Shown here one piece after another: positions 43,256 to 51,191 of a stretch of 64,000 nt of DNA; within the stretch, counting starts at the first letter, position 1; every line of letters starts with the position of its first letter. The notes beneath the pieces are model-generated. The model was not told where the DNA came from. It saw only the letters and a program-made list of their open reading frames with translations, and did no database searches. Location: positions 43,550 to 107,549 of the forward strand of contig NZ_SEWG01000010.1 in the NCBI RefSeq assembly GCF_004168255.1, read 5' to 3'. The DNA comes from Mucilaginibacter terrigena (GTDB taxonomy: Bacteria; Bacteroidota; Bacteroidia; Sphingobacteriales; Sphingobacteriaceae). The position numbers were made by a program, and so were the translations under genes.

Positions 43256-44107
43256 TTAAGCTCCTAAAGCTACCCGCTTGAAAGCGGTAACGGTTAGGCC
43301 TTTATCAACCGTATCTAAGAACTGGGCTACAGTTTTAGAAGAGTCTTTAACAAACTCCTGGTTTAATAAGGTAGAATCTTTGTAGAATTTGTTAAGCTTA
43401 CCGGCAGCAATTTTTTCAACCATTGCCTCAGGCTTGCCTTCTGCACGGATCTGCTCTTTTGCAATTTCGGTTTCGCGCTCAATAGTAGTAGCGTCAACGC
43501 CGTCTTTGTCAATAGCAACAGGGTTCATGGCAGCAATTTGCATAGCAACATCTTTACCTGCTTCATCAGCGCCGGCAACAGCTTTGCTTAAACCAACCAA
43601 TACACCTAAACGGTAGTTACCGTGTATGTAAGCAACAACTTTATCGCCTTCAATAACTTCGTATTTAGATACACCGATCTTCTCGCCGATCTTACCTGTT
43701 TTGTCGATAATAGCATCACCGATTTTAATACGTGAGTTTTCAACGTCAATTTCAAGGTTGTAAAGTTCTTCGATAGAAGCCGGTTTGTTTTGAACAGCAG
43801 CGTTTGCAATTTCGTTACCGAAAGCAACAAACTCAGCGTTTTTAGCCACGAAATCAGTTTCGCAGTTAAGTTCGATAACCACACCACGTTTAAAATCTTC
43901 AGAAGTACGTGCTATAACAACACCTTCGTTCGATTCGCGGTCCTGGCGGCTTGCGGCAACCTTAGCACCTTTTTTCCTTAAAAAATCAATAGCAGCTTCA
44001 AAATCACCATTGGTTTCTGTTAAAGCCTTTTTGCAATCCATCATGCCCGCACCAGTTTGCTGGCGCAGTTTGTTTACATCTGATGCAGATATTTGTACTG
44101 TAGACAT
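43256..44107 (-). CDS. tsf: Elongation factor Ts
   Basis: 283 residues. Guanine-nucleotide exchange factor for EF-Tu. The N-terminal UBA-like domain (VNKLRQQTGAGMMDCKKALTETNGDFEAAIDFLRKKG) and the core (ELNCETDFVAKN) are canonical. It lies downstream of rpsB with an 86-base gap that is mostly a long hairpin, and a strong terminator follows. Confidence 0.98.
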   Translation of the reverse strand: MSTVQISASDVNKLRQQTGAGMMDCKKALTETNGDFEAAIDFLRKKGAKVAASRQDRESNEGVVIARTSEDFKRGVVIELNCETDFVAKNAEFVAFGNEIANAAVQNKPASIEELYNLEIDVENSRIKIGDAIIDKTGKIGEKIGVSKYEVIEGDKVVAYIHGNYRLGVLVGLSKAVAGADEAGKDVAMQIAAMNPVAIDKDGVDATTIERETEIAKEQIRAEGKPEAMVEKIAAGKLNKFYKDSTLLNQEFVKDSSKTVAQFLDTVDKGLTVTAFKRVALGA

Positions 44108-44130
44108 TGTATTTGTTTTAATGTTGTAAA

Positions 44131-44185
44131 GTTGAAAGGTTGCAAAGTTGAACGTTAAAACATTTCAACTTTGCAACCTTTCAAC
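44131..44185. repeat. Perfect 22-base inverted repeat between rpsB and tsf
   Basis: Arms at 44131-44152 and 44164-44185 are exact complements, built from gttgaaagg and ttgcaaag words, with an 11-base loop. No T-tract follows in the direction of transcription, so it may be an mRNA-stability or attenuation element rather than a terminator. Confidence 0.85.
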
Positions 44186-44193
44186 ATCAAAAA

Positions 44194-45057
44194 TTATTCC
44201 TCTGTTGAATCAGCAGCAGGGGCTTCAGTTTCAGTTGCCTCAGCTGTTACTTCGGCAGTTTCTGCAGTCCTCTTACGTTTGCCACCTTCAGCGCGGTCTG
44301 CTACTTCAGGCGCATCAGCTTTTGCTTTAGCAGCAGCTGCTTCTTTTTCAGTTTCGTCTTCTTTTTCGCGTTTGCGCTCATCTAAACCTTCTTCGATAGC
44401 TTTGATGATAATACCGGTGATCAATGAAATTGATTTGGTAGCATCGTCATTCGCCGGGATAGGAAAATCGATGTTCGAAGGGTCAGAGTTTGTATCAACC
44501 ATCGCGAAAGTCGGGATGTTTAATTTCAATGCCTCAGATACCGCGATGTGCTCTTTCTTCACGTCGATCAGGAACAAAGCAGCAGGTAAACGGTTAAGGT
44601 CCGCAATACCGCCTAACAATGTTTCTAATTTGATACGCTCGCGCTGTATCATCAAACGCTCTTTCTTAGAAAGGTTGCTATAAGTACCGTCTTTAGTCAA
44701 TTTATCGATGTTCGACATCTTTTTGATCGACTTACGTACGGTAGCAAAGTTGGTTAACATACCACCCAACCAACGCTCGGTGATGTAAGGCATGTTTACG
44801 CCTTTTGCATATTCAGCTACGATATCTTTCGCTTGTTTCTTTGTAGCTACGAATAATACTTTACGACCTGATTTTACAATTTGTTTTATAGCTGCAGCAG
44901 CTTCTTCAACCTTTGATAAGGTTTTGTTTAAATCTATAATGTGGATACCGTTACGCTCCATGAAAATGTACTGTGACATTTTCGGATCCCATTTGCGGGT
45001 AAGGTGACCAAAGTGTACACCTGCATCCAGTAAATCCTGATATGTTGTTCTTGCCAT
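44194..45057 (-). CDS. rpsB: 30S ribosomal protein S2
   Basis: 287 residues; the core (ARTTYQDLLDAGVHFGHLTRKWDPKMSQYIFMERNGIHIIDLNKT) is standard. The last 60 residues are a low-complexity, Ala/Glu/Lys/Thr-rich extension, longer than in most phyla and typical of Bacteroidota. I start it at the ATG at 45057 (MARTTYQD), not at the longer frame beginning 45153, which runs into the rpsI gene. Confidence 0.98.
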   Translation of the reverse strand: MARTTYQDLLDAGVHFGHLTRKWDPKMSQYIFMERNGIHIIDLNKTLSKVEEAAAAIKQIVKSGRKVLFVATKKQAKDIVAEYAKGVNMPYITERWLGGMLTNFATVRKSIKKMSNIDKLTKDGTYSNLSKKERLMIQRERIKLETLLGGIADLNRLPAALFLIDVKKEHIAVSEALKLNIPTFAMVDTNSDPSNIDFPIPANDDATKSISLITGIIIKAIEEGLDERKREKEDETEKEAAAAKAKADAPEVADRAEGGKRKRTAETAEVTAEATETEAPAADSTEE

Positions 45058-45076
45058 TGTTTGTGTCCTCCTTAAA

Positions 45077-45463
45077 TTATCGTTTACTGAATTGGAATTT
45101 CTTACGTGCTTTCTTGCGTCCTGGTTTTTTACGCTCAACCATACGGTCATCACGTGTCATTAAACCTTTAGCGCGTAACGATGGTTTTTTCTCCGGATCC
45201 AGTTCAACAATAGCTTTCGCGATGGCTAAACGTACGGCTTCGGCCTGGCCTTTAACACCACCACCTGCAACGTTTACTTTAACATCAAATTTACCGGCCG
45301 AGCCAGAAACTTCTGTTGATTGCATAACGATGTACTGTAATGGTAAGGTAGGGAAGTACTCTTTGTAATCTTTACCGTTAACGGTAATAGTGCCTGTGCC
45401 ATCATTTAAATAGATGCGGGCAACTGCTGTTTTTCTTCTGCCTGAAGTGTTAGTTGTTGGCAT
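45077..45463 (-). CDS. rpsI: 30S ribosomal protein S9
   Basis: 128 residues, ending in the conserved KKARKKFQFSKR tail that reaches the P-site tRNA. GRRKTAVARIYLNDGTG is the canonical start. Co-transcribed with rplM (20-base gap) and rpsB (19-base gap). Confidence 0.98.
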   Translation of the reverse strand: MPTTNTSGRRKTAVARIYLNDGTGTITVNGKDYKEYFPTLPLQYIVMQSTEVSGSAGKFDVKVNVAGGGVKGQAEAVRLAIAKAIVELDPEKKPSLRAKGLMTRDDRMVERKKPGRKKARKKFQFSKR

Positions 45464-45483
45464 TTTTCTTTTCTCCTTTTAAA

Positions 45484-45921
45484 TTAAATGGTTGTTGGAT
45501 TTTGAGCTGCATGAGGATGCTCTGCACCTGCGTAAACATGCAGGTTACCATAAATAGCACGGCCTAAACGGTTTTTAGGTAACATACCACGTACGGCTTT
45601 TTCAATCACACGCTCAGGATGCTTTGCCATTAACTCTTTTGGAGAAATGAAACGCTGACCACCCGGGTAACCGGTGTAAGAAACATACTGCTTTTCGCTG
45701 AATTTGTTTCCGGTCAGTTTAACCTTGTCTGCATTGATAACGATAACATTATCTCCGCAGTCTACGTGTGGGGTGAACCCTGGCTTGTGTTTACCTCTGA
45801 TCATCATCGCGATCTTAGTACACAAGCGCCCCAAAATCTCATTGTTTGCATCAACAACAACCCATTCTTTATTAACGGTTTTCTTGTTGGCTGAGACAGT
45901 TTTGTAACTTAACGTATTCAC
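45484..45921 (-). CDS. rplM: 50S ribosomal protein L13
   Basis: 145 residues with KEWVVVDANNEILGRLCTKIAMMIRGKHKPGFTPHVDCGDNVIVINADKVKLTG. The start is a GTG at 45921 giving MNTLSYKTVSANK, the standard N terminus in this phylum. First gene of the rplM-rpsI-rpsB-tsf operon with a full promoter upstream. Confidence 0.98.
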   Translation of the reverse strand: MNTLSYKTVSANKKTVNKEWVVVDANNEILGRLCTKIAMMIRGKHKPGFTPHVDCGDNVIVINADKVKLTGNKFSEKQYVSYTGYPGGQRFISPKELMAKHPERVIEKAVRGMLPKNRLGRAIYGNLHVYAGAEHPHAAQNPTTI

Positions 45922-45975
45922 TTGCTTTTAATTAAATTTATTAAACGTATTCTATACCCCGTAATTACGGGACTG

Positions 45976-46006
45976 CAAAGATACGCCTATTTGTTTAATT
46001 AACAAA
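45976..46006 (-). promoter_or_regulatory. Promoter of the rplM-rpsI-rpsB-tsf operon
   Basis: On the minus strand TATCTTTG (plus 45976-45983) and TTTG (plus 46003-46006), spacer exactly 19 bases: the same architecture as the NlpC/P60 promoter. Leader about 50 bases. Confidence 0.75.
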
Positions 46007-46018
46007 TGGTTTTTGCGG

Positions 46019-46238
46019 AATTATTGGGTGGATTTGATGTGTAGTGGATTGGATGGGTTAGGGAAGTAGAAATTGGTTGGATTGGCTTAATTGATTGGGC
46101 TTGTTAACTTATTTGATTTAATTGGTTAAGTGGTTTGAGTTGGTAGTTGAATGATATACAAGTGAATTAGTTGTTGATTAGTTGGTTAGTTACTTGCTTA
46201 GGATTGGCTAAATGATTGGGTGAGTATTTGACCAGTAT
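46019..46238 (+). repeat. C-poor, T/G-rich low-complexity tract
   Basis: About 220 bases with very few C on the plus strand and many TTGG, GATTGG and TTAGTTGG words, upstream of the ribosomal protein promoter. No open frame is conserved in it. Words repeat irregularly, so it is not a simple microsatellite. Confidence 0.75.
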
Positions 46239-46259
46239 AAAAATTGATTAGATAATTTC

Positions 46260-46372
46260 GCTTTTAGCGTATATAAATCGTGGCGTTGCCTGCGGCCCGG
46301 GCTTTACGCTCATACGCCTGCAGGCCTTAGTCACAAGGCCGGTATCCGCTGCAATCCCTAACGCACTTTTAT
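46260..46372. repeat. Dispersed intergenic repeat, copy 1
   Basis: Shares a 24-base identical core (46307-46330, cgctcatacgcctgcagg and following) with 58526-58549, plus looser similarity after it (ggtatccgctgcaatccc versus ggtatcgctgctatcggg). An internal ggcctt/aaggcc dyad could form a stem. Confidence 0.75.
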
Positions 46373-46380
46373 AAATGCAA

Positions 46381-46404
46381 AGAGACGCGAAGTATCGCGC
46401 CTCT
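46381..46404. repeat. Single palindromic arm of the GAGACGCG repeat family
   Basis: agagacgcgaag followed by tatcgcgcctct, near-palindromic, related to the arms at 43145-43198. Confidence 0.6.
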
Positions 46405-46427
46405 ACAAAATCTTCATTAGAAATCTT

Positions 46428-46721
46428 TTAACGATTTTTCCTTTTAGGATGCCTGCTGGTGTGGAAGATCGATGCTATCCAGATCACGTTGCGCTTCTTT
46501 TCAATGCGAAAAACAATTACATATGGAAAAACTTCAGTGTTAGCCTGTCGGTGTTTCCCAACTACCATATAAAACAAGGGGTTCTTTCTTACTTGCTCAA
46601 TCTTTTTGTAAACCTCATCTTCAAACCTGTTACCTAAACCAGTTTGCTGCATCTCATACCAAGACCATCCATCGAACAACTCAAATTGTGCTTTGTCAGC
46701 AAACTCAATTATATAGTCCAT
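46428..46721 (-). CDS. RelE/ParE-superfamily toxin
   Basis: 97 residues. The fold pattern (VYKKIEQVRKNPLFYMVV and the C-terminal FPYVIVFRIEKKRNVIWIASIFHTSRHP) is the ParE/RelE type, ending in the HTSRHP motif common to ParE-like toxins. The target is gyrase for ParE or ribosome-bound mRNA for RelE; this cannot be chosen from sequence. Its ATG abuts the stop of the antitoxin gene upstream. Confidence 0.9.
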   Translation of the reverse strand: MDYIIEFADKAQFELFDGWSWYEMQQTGLGNRFEDEVYKKIEQVRKNPLFYMVVGKHRQANTEVFPYVIVFRIEKKRNVIWIASIFHTSRHPKRKNR

Positions 46722-46982
46722 TTATACACCTTGTTCTTTTTTGAAACGCTGCTTCCTTTCCTCCATAAAAGCTTTTACTTCATCTAAAGTGTGGCTTTGG
46801 TCTATCCCCTCTTGATATCGCCTGTAACGCTCATCCATATCAGCCTCAAATTCTTCTTCGCTGGCCCAATGGTGGCCCGGCACAATTTGCCCTTCTACCA
46901 AAGTATAAATAGCTTTTACCTTCTCGTCGTCCGCTATATTAATATAATCGTGTAGCTTTTCCCTTATAGCTGCTGTTGTCAT
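46722..46982 (-). CDS. Antitoxin of the ParE/RelE-type module
   Basis: 86 residues. N-terminal helical region (REKLHDYINIADDEKVKAIYTLVEGQ), then an acidic linker and a C-terminal helix (LDEVKAFMEERKQRFKK). The stretch around ADDEKVKAIYTLVE matches small Bacteroidota antitoxins paired with ParE-like toxins. It overlaps nothing: stop and the toxin ATG are adjacent. No DNA-binding domain is obvious. Confidence 0.8.
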   Translation of the reverse strand: MTTAAIREKLHDYINIADDEKVKAIYTLVEGQIVPGHHWASEEEFEADMDERYRRYQEGIDQSHTLDEVKAFMEERKQRFKKEQGV

Positions 46983-47025
46983 AGCTTTCCTCTTTTAACA
47001 AATTTAATTAATTATCGGCATCTTA

Positions 47026-48045
47026 TCAACGCTTCTCCACCCTATCATAAAACCCACCAAAGCTATTTACCTTCACAGCCTCTTCCGCAAAAAAATCACC
47101 GGGGAAACCTAACTCGATCTTACTGGCATCATCCAGTTTTTGGATATGGGCAGGGCTTAGTACCACATCAACGGTTTTAAGGTTATCTTTTAGCTGATCA
47201 ACCTTAGTAGCGCCTACAATAGGAATGCAGCTAAAACCTTTGCTCATGGTCCATTGCAGGGCTACGTGGCTTTCGGATACGCCGAGTTCCTGTGCAATTT
47301 CCATCACTACTTTGGTAATGCTTTCTGCACGGCTATTCAGGCGCTTGCTATCGGGTTTTATGCGACCTTTATCGCCTTTTAAATATTTACCGGTAAGTGC
47401 GCCGCCTGCAAGGGGTGCCCATAGGGTAACCGTCATCCCGAAGTGTTTAGCCATCGGGATCAGTTCGCGCTCGGCGGTGCGGGCAAGCAGGCTATATTCA
47501 ACCTGCAGGGCTATAAACTGGCTCCAGCCCATCAGCTCGGCAAGGGTGTTGCCTTTGGCTACAACCCACGCAGGGGTATCGCTAATAGCGGCATAAGTCA
47601 CCTTGCCTTGTTTGATCAGGTCATCCAGTCCGCGCAGTACCTCATCTATCGGGGTGATATCGTCCCATATATGCAGGTAAAGTACATCTATAAAATCTGT
47701 CTTTAAACGTTTAAGACTATCTTCCACGCTGCGCATCATATTTTTGCGGCTGTTGCCGCTTGCGTTGGGGTTGGTGGTATTATCCTTTAAGGTATATTTT
47801 GTAGCGAGCACAAAGTAGTCGCGGTCCTGGTTAGCCAGGTAATCGCCTATGATCTTTTCGCTGGTGCCCAGTTTGTATATATTGGCTGTATCCAGGAAGT
47901 TGCCGCCGGCATTGGCGTAGGCATCCATGATCTCGAAACTGGTGGCAGTATCGGCGCCCCAGCCGCCTTCGGTGCCAAGACCCATGGCACCTAAACAAAG
48001 TTCGGATACTTTCAGGCCCGAGCGGCCCAGTAATTTATATTTCAT
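47026..48045 (-). CDS. Aldo/keto reductase
   Basis: 339 residues starting MKYKLLGRSGLKVSELCLGAMGLG, so the ATG at 48045 is used; the open frame upstream of it is not conserved. The catalytic set is visible: Asp and Tyr in FLDTANIYKLGTSEK, Lys in LATKYTLK, His in VLYLHIWDD. NADPH-dependent oxidoreductase; the substrate is not determinable. Monocistronic. Confidence 0.94.
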   Translation of the reverse strand: MKYKLLGRSGLKVSELCLGAMGLGTEGGWGADTATSFEIMDAYANAGGNFLDTANIYKLGTSEKIIGDYLANQDRDYFVLATKYTLKDNTTNPNASGNSRKNMMRSVEDSLKRLKTDFIDVLYLHIWDDITPIDEVLRGLDDLIKQGKVTYAAISDTPAWVVAKGNTLAELMGWSQFIALQVEYSLLARTAERELIPMAKHFGMTVTLWAPLAGGALTGKYLKGDKGRIKPDSKRLNSRAESITKVVMEIAQELGVSESHVALQWTMSKGFSCIPIVGATKVDQLKDNLKTVDVVLSPAHIQKLDDASKIELGFPGDFFAEEAVKVNSFGGFYDRVEKR

Positions 48046-48160
48046 AGTGTGGTATTTGTAATGTAAACGCTGTAAGCAAAACTGATGTTTTAAAAGCTTA
48101 AATAAAAGCGCGCGTAAACAATAAGGGTAAGCCAATTGTAAATATATCAAACTCAAAGCC

Positions 48161-48487
48161 ATGAAGATCATCACCCTGCATAAACCTGTTAACATCAACG
48201 AGCTTTATAACCATATCAACGAGCGGCTTAACCCCATCTTCCATAAGCAAAAGCAAAGCGACATTAGCTTTACTATCACCAATACACCTGCCGGTATCGA
48301 GATCTCGCAACCCGACCTTTATGAAGGCATTTTGTTCACCATTACCGTACAGGACGATGAGCTTTGGATAACCCGCAACGAACATTATGTGGACGATATT
48401 AACTCCATCACGGTTGAATCGATACTAAACAGCCTGTTTGATGATCTGTCCAATGGAAAGGGAACGGATCTGGTGCAGGAGGGTTAA
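48161..48487 (+). CDS. Protein of unknown function, 108 residues
   Basis: An N-terminal helix (VNINELYNHINERLNPIF) and a mixed beta part (FTITNTPAGIEISQPDLYEGILFTITVQDDELWITRNEHYVDDINSITVE). No signal peptide, membrane helix or recognised motif. The composition looks like a compact soluble protein. A small membrane protein follows after 32 bases and may share its transcript. Confidence 0.6.
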   Translation: MKIITLHKPVNINELYNHINERLNPIFHKQKQSDISFTITNTPAGIEISQPDLYEGILFTITVQDDELWITRNEHYVDDINSITVESILNSLFDDLSNGKGTDLVQEG

Positions 48488-48519
48488 ATTAGTTATCTTA
48501 GTATATCAAATGTAACTGA

Positions 48520-48912
48520 ATGTCAGGTCTATTCCCGTTTATCGCATGGTTGATAATTTTCTTAGTAATAACTATTGTACTTTTTATTACTAAAAAAAGA
48601 GGACAGCTAAACGACAAATATAGCCAAGCCCCAAATCTTCTCTTATTTATTGTATGTGGCGGTATTCTGATGGCATCATGGGCTGCATACTGTTTAAACA
48701 GATCAAAAAACGAAAGCTTTAATGGCATAATACAAAAAGCTGTTTATGAAAAGCCTAAACAGATTCCTACAATTACAATTAAAGGAATTGATTATAACTT
48801 AGGATATCTTAATTATACTGATTACGACACAATTGTAGCAGGCGATATAGCCATAAAAGAAAAGGGCACTTTTGAATTTCGGCTAATAAAGGGAAATAGA
48901 AAATTCGAATAA
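48520..48912 (+). CDS. Small membrane protein of unknown function
   Basis: 130 residues with two membrane helices (about 4-23 and 38-57) and a soluble beta-rich C terminus (PTITIKGIDYNLGYLNYTDYDTIVAGDIAIKEKGTFEF). I know no family. A terminator follows. Confidence 0.55.
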   Translation: MSGLFPFIAWLIIFLVITIVLFITKKRGQLNDKYSQAPNLLLFIVCGGILMASWAAYCLNRSKNESFNGIIQKAVYEKPKQIPTITIKGIDYNLGYLNYTDYDTIVAGDIAIKEKGTFEFRLIKGNRKFE

Positions 48913-48917
48913 ACAAA

Positions 48918-48944
48918 AAACCCTCCTTGCAAGCAAGAGGGTTT
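48918..48944. terminator. Bidirectional terminator
   Basis: aaaccctc-c-ttgc pairs with gcaagagggttt (one bulge), between the small membrane protein and the desaturase. Confidence 0.75.
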
Positions 48945-48965
48945 CAAATTAATATCCAATATTTC

Positions 48966-49946
48966 CTATCCGTAGATCCAGCTGAACTTGTATTCCAGCA
49001 TTGGGTTTTTCATACGTTCGGCAACGCGCAATAAGCGGTTTGGCAGGTTCATGATGTAATCACGGGCCTTTTCGCCGTCTTCTTTCAGGTCGGTAACACT
49101 TTCAATATGCCAGTCTTCTATCAGTTCTTTTAATATGTCAACATAGTCGATAGCGGTGTAGATACCCAGGCGCTCCGCAGCATCGGTAAAGTGACCGAAT
49201 GTTTGGCCTATCTTCAAACCAACTTCGCGCAGGAAGTGAGCAGGCATCACAATCTTTTTACGCATCATATCCTCAAAAGCCAGCATGGCCTCGTTAGGGT
49301 CAACCTCAAATATTTTTTCGATAAAGTATTTGTAAGCCTTAGCGTGGCGGGCTTCGTCACCGGCTATAACGCCGCACATTTTTGACAGCAGTGTATCACC
49401 ATCCTTTTTAGCCTGCGAAGCTACACGGCGGTGAGATACGTTTGTTGCCAGTTCCTGGAAGGATGTGTAAATAAAGTTACGGTATGGGTCGTGCCCGGTT
49501 CCAATGTCAAAACCATCGGCAATAAGGTACTGGGTAGATACCTCCATCATGCGCATGTTAACACGGCCGCTCAGGTAAAGATATTTGTTCAACAGATCAC
49601 CGTGACGGTTTTCTTCGGCTGTCCAGTGGCGGGTCCATTTCATCCAGCCGCCTTCTTCGTTATCAGATACGCCTTCAACCATGGTTAACCACGATTCGTA
49701 GGTAGGCAGGGCCTCTTCGGTAATGGTATCGCCTATCAGTACGGCTACAAGGTCGTATGATAAACCCCGTGCGCTTTCCTGCATTTCTTTAATTTCGCTG
49801 AAAAACGTATCCCTCGAAGCATCCGGTAAAAAATCTGATGGCTGCCATATTGTATCAATGGGTTTCAAATATTCGTTCATCTTTTCGAGCATGAACTTTT
49901 CAATGTGACCCATTACCTCTTTGCGTTTTTCTTCGAAAAATTTCAT
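48966..49946 (-). CDS. Acyl-[acyl-carrier-protein] desaturase
   Basis: 326 residues. Soluble di-iron desaturase: the two metal motifs are seen as EENRHGD and DEARHAK, with the first Glu in the preceding helix. Introduces a cis double bond into acyl-ACP for membrane fluidity. An exact -7 element lies about 20 bases upstream on the minus strand; monocistronic. Confidence 0.94.
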   Translation of the reverse strand: MKFFEEKRKEVMGHIEKFMLEKMNEYLKPIDTIWQPSDFLPDASRDTFFSEIKEMQESARGLSYDLVAVLIGDTITEEALPTYESWLTMVEGVSDNEEGGWMKWTRHWTAEENRHGDLLNKYLYLSGRVNMRMMEVSTQYLIADGFDIGTGHDPYRNFIYTSFQELATNVSHRRVASQAKKDGDTLLSKMCGVIAGDEARHAKAYKYFIEKIFEVDPNEAMLAFEDMMRKKIVMPAHFLREVGLKIGQTFGHFTDAAERLGIYTAIDYVDILKELIEDWHIESVTDLKEDGEKARDYIMNLPNRLLRVAERMKNPMLEYKFSWIYG

Positions 49947-49963
49947 AGTACCTTATTAGTGAG

Positions 49964-49971
49964 CAAAGTTA
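49964..49971 (-). promoter_or_regulatory. -7 element for the desaturase
   Basis: TAACTTTG on the minus strand, exact TAnnTTTG match about 18 bases before the ATG. Confidence 0.45.
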
Positions 49972-49990
49972 ACGATTAAATGTTAATATA

Positions 49991-51112
49991 TTATTTAGCG
50001 CCTGTATAATCAATGGCCTGTTTCATACAATCGGGCAAATTTTGCAACGATGGCATACCATTAAATATAGAAAAATTGGTATTGTAATCCCATAGTATGC
50101 CGGGTATGCCCATTGCCTTTAAATTTTTGCGTACCGCTTTTATATACCGGCAGCGGCTGTCGGCATCGGTGTATTTATTATAAACACCATACTCGCCGCA
50201 CAGTACAGGAACATCATATTTAACCGACCAGTTTTTAACGATCTGCAATTTATCATGTACCGATTGCTCGTTGCCATCGTTTTTATACTGATAATAATTA
50301 TTCTCGCCCCAGGTGCCTATCGCCTTGGGGTTTATCGAGGGGTACGTTTTAACATTATAAGGGAACGGCACCCCCGTTGTTGCTACCTGGTCGCCTACCC
50401 AATCGGCGCCCTGGTGTGTAAAAAAGAACGGCTCGTAAAAATGGAAGGTGTAAATAATGTTCTCATCGGCCAGCCGCTCCATACGGCTTAACTCATAAAT
50501 ACTGTTAAAGTTTGATGCGCCTATAATTAAAGTGCGTTTCCTGTCTATTTTGCGGATGGCGGTTACAATATTATACGCGGCATCCTTCCACACTTTGGGG
50601 CTCATATGGGGCGGCTCGTTATACAATTCAAAAAAAACCTTTTCGGGGCTTTCCCGTATATACCTTTTTGTTAAAACAAGCCATTGATCAATAATTTTTG
50701 GCGTTTCGGTTAAGTAGTTATTATCATCAAGGTATCCGTAGTGGTAATCAATAATTAATTTAAAACCATACTTGTTACATTGTTTCAAAACTTCATCAAT
50801 ATGAGCAAATACTTTCTCAACCGGTACTTTATTGGTTTGGAAGTATGCAAAAGCAACCGGCAGCCTGATGCTTTTAAAGCCAAGTTTTTTAATCAACTCA
50901 AAGTCGCTATTTTTAATGGGCTTTATAGTTAAAACATCCTTGTTCCAGGTTTGCTCCAACCATGATATACTGAATCCGTTATCAAGGCTTTTGGCCCGCA
51001 TAAAGGCTATTTGCCTTGGGGTTAAAGGTGTTGGATTGCTTTTTGCGTTAATACACTGCATAATTATAATTAGTATTATATTAAGCAGATTTATTAGCAG
51101 CTTTGGGAACAT
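49991..51112 (-). CDS. Secreted GH5 family endoglucanase-like glycoside hydrolase
   Basis: 373 residues. The ATG at 51112 gives a hydrophobic N terminus (MFPKLLINLLNIILIIIMQC) that fits a signal peptide; the 51136 start is a TTG with extra residues. Acid/base Glu lies in FELYNEPPHMS and nucleophile Glu in VLCGEYGVYNK; His in DYHYGY and HFYEPFFFTHQG are also of the GH5 pattern. Divergent from a cellulose-synthase-like operon, so likely the matching BcsZ-like hydrolase that trims or edits the polymer. Confidence 0.88.
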   Translation of the reverse strand: MFPKLLINLLNIILIIIMQCINAKSNPTPLTPRQIAFMRAKSLDNGFSISWLEQTWNKDVLTIKPIKNSDFELIKKLGFKSIRLPVAFAYFQTNKVPVEKVFAHIDEVLKQCNKYGFKLIIDYHYGYLDDNNYLTETPKIIDQWLVLTKRYIRESPEKVFFELYNEPPHMSPKVWKDAAYNIVTAIRKIDRKRTLIIGASNFNSIYELSRMERLADENIIYTFHFYEPFFFTHQGADWVGDQVATTGVPFPYNVKTYPSINPKAIGTWGENNYYQYKNDGNEQSVHDKLQIVKNWSVKYDVPVLCGEYGVYNKYTDADSRCRYIKAVRKNLKAMGIPGILWDYNTNFSIFNGMPSLQNLPDCMKQAIDYTGAK

Positions 51113-51191
51113 GTTTGTAAGCGCTATGTTTTTCAATATCTTAACGTTATTTAAGGCTGATATTACTTATATTATAATTTAAGGATACAAA

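Noticed and set aside
45058..45153. 32-residue N-terminal extension of ribosomal protein S2
   Set aside because: It overlaps rpsI coding sequence, and the known S2 N terminus starts MARTTYQ.
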